Below are positions 15,534 through 20,778 of a stretch of 21,793 bases of DNA, piece by piece. The notes under the pieces were generated by a model, which did not search any database, was not told the DNA's origin, and saw only the letters and a list, made by a program, of their open reading frames with translations. The stretch's first letter is position 1. Each line of letters starts with the position of its first letter. The position numbers were made by a program, and so were the translations under genes. Origin of the DNA: Candidatus Agrococcus pullicola (lineage in GTDB: Bacteria; Actinomycetota; Actinomycetes; Actinomycetales; Microbacteriaceae); the NCBI GenBank assembly GCA_019115685.1, contig DXDC01000031.1:1-21793 (forward strand), read 5' to 3'.

Positions 15534-16582
15534 ATGAAAGCATTCGGATTCTTGAGCTTCGGGCATTACGGTGCCGGGCCGAACGGCGGCATGAGCGCGG
15601 CGGAGTCGCTGCGCAGCGCGATCGACCTTTCGATAGGGGCAGATCGTCTCGGCGTGAATGGCGCGTACTTTCGCGTACATCATTTTGCGAAGCAATCCGC
15701 ATCACCCATGCCCCTGCTCAGCGCGATCGCCGCGAGGACCGAGAATATCGAGGTCGGCACAGGAGTCATCGACATGCGCTACGAGAACCCCCTGCAGTTG
15801 GCGAAGAGGCAGCTGCGCTCGATCTCATCGCCGACGGCCGAGTCGCGCTCGGCATCAGCCGGGGTTCACCCGAGCCCGCTTTGCGGGGCTGGGAGGCCTT
15901 CGGTTACACGGGCAGCGAAGACCCCAGAGGTGCCGATCTCGCGCAGGAGAAGTTCGACCTGTTTCTACGGGCGATTCGAGGAGAACGGCTCGCGGCAGCG
16001 GACCCCGCCCAGTACGGCCGGCATCAGCGACTTCGCGTGGAGCCGCACTCCCCCGGGTTGGACAACAGAATCTGGTGGGGTGCCGGCAGCCGCGACACGG
16101 CTCGTCGTACCGGAGAGCTCGGCGTCAACATGATGAGTTCGACGCTGCTGACGGAGGCGACGGGCGATGCGTTCTCCGACCTCCAGGCAGAGCAGATCGA
16201 CATCTTCCGCACGGCGTGGCGGGATGCGGGGCACGACGGGACGCCGCGCGTGTCGGTCAGCCGCAGCGTTTTCCCGATCATGAACGATCGCGACCGGCTC
16301 TATTTCGGGCTGGGCTCACGGGAACGGCACGACCAGGTCAGCATCATCGACGGGTTCAGGTCGACGTTCGGAAAGACCTACGCCGACGAACCCGACCGTC
16401 TCGTGGAGCAGCTGCGCCAGGATGCCGCGGTCATGGCAGCTGACACCCTCATGCTGACGATTCCCAACCAGCTGGGCACGACCTTCAACCTCCACGTGCT
16501 CGAATCGTTTGCGAAGCACGTAGCGCCCGAGCTGGGATGGAGGCCGAACCGAGCGGGCAGGACCGAAGGCTACACGCTGTAG
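15534..16582 (+). pseudogene. LLM-class flavin-dependent monooxygenase, broken by a one-base deletion
   Basis: The gene encodes a luciferase-like (bacterial luciferase family) flavin-dependent oxidoreductase of about 349 residues if read through one frameshift. The first part, from ATG 15534 (GGAGG eight bases upstream), runs MKAFGFLSFGHYG to YENPLQLA. Near 15802 the family sequence moves to another frame, where EEAAALDLIADGRVALGISRGSPEPALRGWEAFGY continues seamlessly to the TAG at 16580-16582. One base is missing after GC at 15801-15802; restoring TTGGCGGAAGAG would repair it. Unrepaired, the first frame runs to a stop near 16133 with unrelated sequence. Later family features such as WWGAGSRDTARRTGELGVNMMSS are intact, so the deletion is recent or a sequencing error. 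No slippery sequence suggests programmed frameshifting. The substrate is unknown. Confidence 0.85.
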
Positions 16583-16595
16583 GAGACGTGTGCGC

Positions 16596-16713
16596 TCACA
16601 GGGCGAGCGTCATGAACACGCTGTTCCGATCCTCTACGGTAGGTTCCGAACGGATCGCACACGCTGAACCCTGCTTTCCGGTAGAGACTCCGAGCCGGTG
16701 CGAAGAACTCCAT
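16596..16713 (-). pseudogene. GNAT acetyltransferase remnant (C-terminal end, frameshifted)
   Basis: The minus strand encodes MEFFAPARSLYRKAGFSVCDPFGTY (in two parts here: residues before and after KAGF), then, after one extra base near 16638, VEDRNSVFMTLAL and a stop codon at 16596-16598. The combination of FAPARxLYRKxGF, CxPFGxY and NSVFMTLxL is the usual C-terminus of small GNAT-family N-acetyltransferases, including the acetyl-CoA-binding helix region. The N-terminal two thirds of the domain, with the acetyl-CoA P-loop, are missing; upstream the DNA runs into the start region of the DUF3995 gene. It is therefore a relic, not merely a sequencing slip. It is convergent with the broken monooxygenase gene, 13 bases apart. 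Confidence 0.7.
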
Positions 16714-16751
16714 GTCGATCAACCGCCCGTCACTGGCCATTGCTCGGGCCC

Positions 16752-16757
16752 TAGGAT
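16752..16757 (+). promoter_or_regulatory. Candidate -10 box of the DUF3995 gene
   Basis: TAGGAT lies nine bases before the ATG at 16767. It could be a -10 box giving a very short leader, similar to the TANNNT boxes before other genes in this window. The same bases include AGGA, which could instead be a weak Shine-Dalgarno site, so the two readings are not separable by eye. Confidence 0.35.
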
Positions 16758-16766
16758 GGGTGTGTT

Positions 16767-17195
16767 ATGAGCAGAGGGAGGCAAGCCCTGAGATTGATCG
16801 GATGGGCTGGACTCACCGCGGCGGGCGCGCTCCACGCGGTGTGGGCATCGGGGTCGTCGTGGCCGGCGAGGAACAAGAAGGAGTTGAGCAGGGCCGTTGT
16901 CGGTAATTCGAAAGCGCTGCCGGATGCCAACGCAACTCTGGTCGTCGCCGGCGCAGCCTTTGCCGGCGGCGCGATTGCGGCAGGTGGTCTCGGCGAAGGA
17001 CGAATCGCGATCGGGCTCAGGCGGATCATGGGCATTGCGCTCCTCGCTCGGGCTGCTGCCGGAGGGGATGCGGCACTGACCTTGCTGGGGCTTCCCGAAA
17101 AGGCGGGGAAGCGTTTCCGCGAGCTCGATAGACGTTACTACCGCCCCCTGTTCGGTGCTTTGGGGCTTTCGGTGCTGCTCAGCGCCAAGAAGTGA
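16767..17195 (+). CDS. DUF3995 family membrane protein
   Basis: This 142-residue protein matches the DUF3995 pattern: a first membrane helix ending in GALHAVWASGSSWP (about residues 20-33), then a loop with LSRAVVGNSKALPDANATLVVAG. Four hydrophobic segments are visible, near residues 8-28, 55-75, 85-105 and 127-139. The function of the family is unknown; it is a small integral membrane protein. The last residues are Lys-rich and probably cytoplasmic. The gene stands alone: upstream is the GNAT relic on the other strand, downstream the ASCH gene is convergent at 20 bases. The start ATG is supported by the hydrophobic N-terminus that follows it. Confidence 0.8.
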   Translation: MSRGRQALRLIGWAGLTAAGALHAVWASGSSWPARNKKELSRAVVGNSKALPDANATLVVAGAAFAGGAIAAGGLGEGRIAIGLRRIMGIALLARAAAGGDAALTLLGLPEKAGKRFRELDRRYYRPLFGALGLSVLLSAKK

Positions 17196-17215
17196 ACGCC
17201 GCGCCTTCGAATCGA

Positions 17216-17686
17216 TCAGGCATCTCTCTCTCGATACACGACTTCGAATCGCTCGCAGAGCACCGGCATATCGGGGGCGAAGCCGCGTGGATTCTCGGAG
17301 TGCTCTCGCCAGTACCGCTCGTGCACAGCCCGCCAGTGCGATAGCGAACGGTCTCCTTCTCCTTCCGAGCGAGCGTGCTCAGCGGTTACCCGATCGAACG
17401 GCACGACAACGAGCTCGGTGGTCCGGATGACCGCGCGGGGCCGTTCGGTTCCGTCGAGGATCACGCTCAACTCCCCCTCTTCCGGAACGGTATCGCCGCT
17501 GGTCTCGTAGTCCCGCATCGAGGATGCCGTGCCGGTCTTCACTCCGGCGAGGACCAGCGCCAGCAGACCGTCCGCGTGCTCGGGCGTCGCCCCGAATGCC
17601 CACGCTTCCGGCAGCGGCTCCGGAAGCTCGGGAACGGCGGCACGAGCGCGATTCCAGAAGGCTTGGACGGCAGCGGAATCTTGCAT
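17216..17686 (-). CDS. ASCH domain protein (DUF984 type)
   Basis: This 156-residue protein is an ASCH-domain protein of the DUF984 type. Visible features are an N-terminal helix with AFWNRA, GVKTGTASS (Lys50, Thr53), a strand with TTELVVVPFDRVT (Glu91), LSHWRAVHERYW (115-126) and PVLCERFEVVY at the end. ASCH proteins have a PUA-like fold and act on RNA or modified nucleosides. In E. coli YqfB a Lys-Thr-Glu set is catalytic for N4-acetylcytidine hydrolysis, and Lys50, Thr53 and Glu91 here are plausible equivalents by motif spacing. That activity is an inference. The ATG at 17686 has TAGACT six bases upstream and no Shine-Dalgarno site. It diverges from the TIGR02206 gene. Confidence 0.85.
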   Translation of the reverse strand: MQDSAAVQAFWNRARAAVPELPEPLPEAWAFGATPEHADGLLALVLAGVKTGTASSMRDYETSGDTVPEEGELSVILDGTERPRAVIRTTELVVVPFDRVTAEHARSEGEGDRSLSHWRAVHERYWREHSENPRGFAPDMPVLCERFEVVYRERDA

Positions 17687-17692
17687 GAGCCC

Positions 17693-17698
17693 AGTCTA
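17693..17698 (-). promoter_or_regulatory. Candidate -10 box for leaderless ASCH mRNA
   Basis: On the minus strand TAGACT is followed by six bases (GGGCTC) and then the ATG at 17686. The spacing places transcription initiation at the start codon. No Shine-Dalgarno-like purine run occurs at a working distance. Confidence 0.55.
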
Positions 17699-17807
17699 TG
17701 AGGAGCGTGCACCTCGAACGACCGAACGGGCCTCGAGCCGGCCGCGATACCGTCGCAAGGCAGTCCTCCCGTGCCGCGCTCACCGACACTGCACCCCATC
17801 CCCCTGC

Positions 17808-17832
17808 CTGCGGAGAGGCATCCCTGCCGCAG
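17808..17832. promoter_or_regulatory. 6-bp inverted repeat ahead of the TIGR02206 promoter
   Basis: CTGCGG, thirteen bases, CCGCAG forms a dyad that ends 13 bases before the TATGCT box at 17846, so it overlaps where a -35 box would lie. It might be an operator. Arms of 6 bp are short for GC-rich DNA, hence low confidence. Confidence 0.25.
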
Positions 17833-17845
17833 CGGAGACATTCCC

Positions 17846-17851
17846 TATGCT
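17846..17851 (+). promoter_or_regulatory. Candidate -10 box for leaderless TIGR02206 mRNA
   Basis: TATGCT is followed by six bases (GCAAGT) and then a GTG at 17858 that is in frame with the membrane protein. The same TANNNT-N6-start arrangement precedes four other genes here and is the main reason for choosing this GTG as the start. Confidence 0.5.
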
Positions 17852-17857
17852 GCAAGT

Positions 17858-18655
17858 GTGACCGCTCTCGCAATGGTGCCCGGAGCACGCATGCCGATGT
17901 ACGGCATCGAGCACGTTACGATGCTGCTGGCGCTCGTCGTCATCACGACACTTGCCATCGCTTGGGCACGAAGAACCGGGCTCACACAGCGAGCCAAACG
18001 ATCGCTTGCCACCGCCGGCTGGCTCTACCTGGCGCTCTCCGTGGGCTGGACGATCTGGGACTTCTTGCCTGCGAACTTCACACTCGATCAGTCGCTGCCG
18101 GTGCACCTATCGGATGTGCTGCGTATCATCACCGCGATCGCGCTCATTACGCGCAGCCCGGCTCTCGTGTCGATCACCTACTACTGGGGACTCACGCTGA
18201 ATCTGCAGTCACTCGTGACACCCGACCTGAACTACATAACGCATCCCGAAATCGAGTTCGTGTCGTACTGGTTGTTCCACTCGCTCGCGCTGGTCGCACC
18301 GCTCGTGCTGATCTTCGGTTTCGGGTTCAGGCCTACCTGGTGGTCTTTGGCGGTCGCCTTCGGTGCTCTGCTGCTCTGGGCGGGTATAACTGCCACAGTG
18401 AACGCGATCTCGGGTGCCAACTACGGGTACCTCGCGCACGCTCCAGCAGGGCCATCGCTACTGGACTTCATGGGCGGCTGGCCACTCTATCTGGGGGTTG
18501 CGGGCGGCCTGATACTGACGGTCTGGTCACTGATGACGTTGCCGTGGGCACTACTGCAGAGACGCGACCCTGCGCCGGCTGCTGGGCGTCACACCATCAT
18601 GCGCATCGCGAACCCACAGGCTTCGACGCTGCCGGGAGAGCCGCTGCGGAGTTAG
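17858..18655 (+). CDS. TIGR02206 family (YwaF-like) integral membrane protein
   Basis: This 265-residue protein has about six to seven hydrophobic segments and the family motifs LPVHLSDVLRI (near residue 82), YYWGLTLNLQSLVTPDL (near 108), and NYGYLAHAPAGPSLLDFMGGWPLY (near 188-211, quoted in parts below 20 only in its core LDFMGGWPLY). These define TIGR02206, a family of unknown function related to Bacillus YwaF. I choose the GTG at 17858 because of the TATGCT box six bases upstream; ATGs at 17873 or 17891 are alternatives that would shorten the N-terminus. The frame is open further upstream but Pro- and Arg-rich. The stop codon at 18653-18655 overlaps the candidate -10 box of the glutaminase gene. 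Confidence 0.8.
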   Translation: MTALAMVPGARMPMYGIEHVTMLLALVVITTLAIAWARRTGLTQRAKRSLATAGWLYLALSVGWTIWDFLPANFTLDQSLPVHLSDVLRIITAIALITRSPALVSITYYWGLTLNLQSLVTPDLNYITHPEIEFVSYWLFHSLALVAPLVLIFGFGFRPTWWSLAVAFGALLLWAGITATVNAISGANYGYLAHAPAGPSLLDFMGGWPLYLGVAGGLILTVWSLMTLPWALLQRRDPAPAAGRHTIMRIANPQASTLPGEPLRS

Positions 18656-18658
18656 ATT
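18653..18658 (+). promoter_or_regulatory. Candidate -10 box for leaderless glutaminase mRNA
   Basis: TAGATT is followed by six bases (GTCAGT) and the ATG at 18665. Its first three bases are the TAG stop codon of the upstream membrane protein gene. There is no Shine-Dalgarno site before this ATG, so either the gene is leaderless or it depends on coupling with the upstream gene, nine bases away. Confidence 0.5.
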
Positions 18659-18664
18659 GTCAGT

Positions 18665-19873
18665 ATGCGAACACCGGTTCCCGACTACCTGACCGAACTC
18701 ATCGAGGGATGCACCGCCGACGCTGACGGAGAACTCGCCTCGTACATTCCCGAGCTCGCGAACGTCGATCCCGCCCAGCTGGCGGTCGCGGTGTGCACCC
18801 CGGACGGCACGGTGTACGCGGCGGGTGACGCCGACGCGCAGTTCACCATCCAGTCGATTTCCAAGCCGTTCGCGTACGCCCTCGCACTGCGCGATCGCGG
18901 CCTCGACGTCGTGCTCGACCACGTCGGTGTCGAGCCGAGCGGCGACGCGTTCAACGAGATGTCCGTCGAATCGGCAACCGGCCGGCCACGGAATCCCATG
19001 ATCAATATCGGCGCCATCACAACGCACTCGCTCGTCGGAAACCCCGCGATTCCGTACGAAGCCCGTGCTGCTGTGCTGATCGACGGACTGTCGCGCTTTG
19101 CCGGAAGAACGCTCGACGTCGACGAAGCGGTTCTGGAGTCCGAATACGCTACGCGCTACCGAAACGTGGCTCTCGCATCCATGGCGAGAAGCAACGACTT
19201 CATCCACGTCGAGCCCGACGAGGCGGTCTGGGGGTACACCAAGCAGTGTTCCGCGCTCGTCACTGCACGCGATCTCGCCGTCATGGCGACAACCTTGGCG
19301 GGAGGCGGGAAGAATCCGTTGACCGGCGAGCAGGTTGTTCCCCAGTGGGTCTGCCGGCAGGTGCTGTCGGTCATGATGTCCTGCGGAATGTACGACGCCG
19401 CCGGCGACTGGCTGTCGCAGGTGGGCATCCCCGCGAAGAGCGGCGTTTCGGGAGGTATACTCGGAGCGCTTCCCGGGCAGGCAGGCATCGGGACGTTTTC
19501 ACCGCGTCTCGACCGTTTCGGCAACAGCGTGCGGGGTGTACAGCTGTTCGAACGGCTCTCCGGCGACATGGGGCTGCACATCATGGAGCTTCCCGCGCCA
19601 TCGATCGACGCGATAGGGGCGCGGGACGAAAGCGAGGATGGCCGACCCCTGATCGCCGTGCAGGGCCCGGTGATCTTCTCGACGGCAGAGCTCGCGCTGC
19701 GCAGGTTCGCAGAGATCCCCGACGACGAACGCGACGTCGTCATCGACCTCCGCATGGTTACGACGATGAACTCCGTCGGCAAGCGAATGCTGGCCGAGGG
19801 CGTCCGACGTTTGAAGCTCGACGGACGTGAAGTGGAACTCCTCCTCCCCCGCGCAGACTTCAGCTTGACCTGA
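18665..19873 (+). CDS. glsA: Glutaminase A with C-terminal STAS domain
   Basis: This 402-residue protein is a class A glutaminase, which hydrolyses glutamine to glutamate and ammonia. It has the serine beta-lactamase-like fold with the catalytic pair Ser64-x-x-Lys67 in QSISKPF, then NEMSVESATGRPRNPMIN (Asn97 to Asn114), GYTKQ and AKSGVSGGI. About 305 residues is the usual length. From around residue 325 a second domain follows, LIAVQGPVIFSTAELALRRF to DVVIDLRMVTTMNSVG, which reads as a STAS domain with the usual strand-loop-helix containing an acidic residue and Met-Asn-Ser. STAS domains sense nucleotides or partners, so regulation of the enzyme is likely but unproven. Glutaminase-STAS fusions occur in other actinobacteria. 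The start is at ATG 18665. Confidence 0.93.
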   Translation: MRTPVPDYLTELIEGCTADADGELASYIPELANVDPAQLAVAVCTPDGTVYAAGDADAQFTIQSISKPFAYALALRDRGLDVVLDHVGVEPSGDAFNEMSVESATGRPRNPMINIGAITTHSLVGNPAIPYEARAAVLIDGLSRFAGRTLDVDEAVLESEYATRYRNVALASMARSNDFIHVEPDEAVWGYTKQCSALVTARDLAVMATTLAGGGKNPLTGEQVVPQWVCRQVLSVMMSCGMYDAAGDWLSQVGIPAKSGVSGGILGALPGQAGIGTFSPRLDRFGNSVRGVQLFERLSGDMGLHIMELPAPSIDAIGARDESEDGRPLIAVQGPVIFSTAELALRRFAEIPDDERDVVIDLRMVTTMNSVGKRMLAEGVRRLKLDGREVELLLPRADFSLT

Positions 19874-19915
19874 CCGCTGTCTTCACGCGCCCGCCGAAGC
19901 GCAACAGAATCGCGT

Positions 19916-19985
19916 CAACTTCTCGGTCGCTGGGCGGCGACACGCCGCAGGAACACTGTCTCGTCGTCCGGCGACCGAGAAGTTG
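19916..19985. repeat. Nested intergenic inverted repeat (15-bp arms), REP-like
   Basis: CAACTTCTCGGTCGC (19916-19930) and its exact reverse complement (19971-19985) flank 40 bases. Inside the loop, GCGGCG-ACA-CGCCGC (19934-19948) forms a second hairpin. The element fills the middle of the 163-bp gap between the convergent glutaminase and PepSY genes, 42 bases after the former and 51 before the latter's stop. It has no U-tract, so a classical intrinsic terminator is unlikely, though the arms could still stop polymerase or protect both transcripts from 3' exonucleases. The shape also fits a REP/BIME or MITE-like mobile palindrome. Only a genome-wide copy count can decide. Confidence 0.75.
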
Positions 19986-20036
19986 GCAAGCACCTGGAAC
20001 AGCGGCGGGACAATCCTTCGTGCTCGCTTGGACGGG

Positions 20037-20648
20037 TCAGTCTTCGCGGACGTCGCCCGTTGCCACGTCGACAATCAGGTCGTCACCCGGCTCGACGTCG
20101 ATCTCGTACTCGAGCTGACCGTCGTCCCAGGAGAGCGTCCAGCCCTCGAGCACGGTGTCGGGTTTGAACTGATCAGCGAGCGACAACGCCTCGTCGGGCG
20201 TCATGTCGAAGGTGATCTCACGTTCGCGATCGTCGTCGGAGTCGGTGTCGTGTTCAACGACGTCACCCGTCATTGCGCTGATGTCGATCTCGTGCTGCGT
20301 GGAACCGTCTTGGACTTCCACCTCGTAGACCCACTCACCGTGATGCCTGGAGTGGTCGAGCTCGAGTGCGAACACGAATCCGCCGCCGGCCTCCGTCAAC
20401 GCTATGTCGACAGCTTGCTCGTGATCGATGTCGAGGTGTTGCGCGCGCACGTCCCGCTCGTCGTACTCCGTGTCGACGGCATCGGTGCTCTCGTCGCTGT
20501 CGTTCTGGTTCGGCATGGCCGTTTCCGTCGTGTCCGAAGTCCCTTGCGGGGCATCGCCCAGATCGGTGGTCTCATCACCGGTGCCAGAGCATCCGGCCAG
20601 TGCAAGCGCCGCCACGGCAAGCGCGGCGAACGGTGTCAGCTTTTTCAC
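20037..20648 (-). CDS. PepSY-domain lipoprotein
   Basis: This 203-residue protein begins with a lipoprotein signal: KK, a hydrophobic stretch and the lipobox LALAGC with Cys20 as the lipidation site. It would be anchored on the outer face of the cytoplasmic membrane. A low-complexity acidic linker (about residues 24-66) follows. Two PepSY-like repeats come next: HEQAVDIALTEAGGG to EIDISAMTGDVV (about 76-131) and TPDEALSLADQF to LIVDVATGDV (about 150-200), each with the typical helix and final strand with Gly-Asp-Val. The protein is strongly acidic. PepSY domains are thought to bind or inhibit peptidases, but the partner is unknown here. The GTG at 20648 has AGAAGGGA five bases upstream. It lies downstream of the M18 aminopeptidase on the same strand. 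Confidence 0.88.
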   Translation of the reverse strand: MKKLTPFAALAVAALALAGCSGTGDETTDLGDAPQGTSDTTETAMPNQNDSDESTDAVDTEYDERDVRAQHLDIDHEQAVDIALTEAGGGFVFALELDHSRHHGEWVYEVEVQDGSTQHEIDISAMTGDVVEHDTDSDDDREREITFDMTPDEALSLADQFKPDTVLEGWTLSWDDGQLEYEIDVEPGDDLIVDVATGDVRED

Positions 20649-20672
20649 ACGTGTCCCTTCTACGTACTTCTA

Positions 20673-20678
20673 ACGCTA
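20673..20678 (-). promoter_or_regulatory. Candidate -10 box of the PepSY lipoprotein gene
   Basis: TAGCGT on the minus strand lies about 25 bases upstream of the GTG start and 12 bases upstream of the ribosome-binding site AGAAGGGA (20654-20661). It is of the TANNNT type. The -35 position falls next to the CCGTATACGG palindrome at 20686-20695. Confidence 0.35.
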
Positions 20679-20685
20679 GCCCTGT

Positions 20686-20695
20686 CCGTATACGG
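20686..20695. promoter_or_regulatory. Palindrome CCGTATACGG, candidate operator
   Basis: This is a perfect 10-bp palindrome, seven bases upstream of the candidate -10 box of the PepSY gene. A second dyad, ACTCT-T-AGAGT, lies at 20720-20730 and TGGCGCCA at 20731-20738. The cluster suggests a control region for the lipoprotein gene, but each dyad alone is short. Confidence 0.35.
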
Positions 20696-20748
20696 GAAGC
20701 GTGAGGCCGGTATGAGAGGACTCTTAGAGTTGGCGCCAGCGCGGTAAA

Positions 20749-20761
20749 CCCGCACGGCGGG
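20749..20761 (-). terminator. Candidate intrinsic terminator of the M18 aminopeptidase gene
   Basis: On the minus strand CCCGC-CGT-GCGGG forms a GC-only 5-bp stem with a 3-base loop, followed by TTTA. It begins 17 bases past the aminopeptidase stop codon, the expected place. The U-tract is only three bases long, so termination may be partial. Confidence 0.4.
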
Positions 20762-20778
20762 TGTCGGGTGCGAGAGAC

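Noticed and set aside
15534..16133. Programmed frameshifting in the monooxygenase gene
   Set aside because: No slippery heptamer or downstream stem is visible at 15795-15810, and relatives of this family do not use frameshifting; a deletion or sequencing error is simpler.
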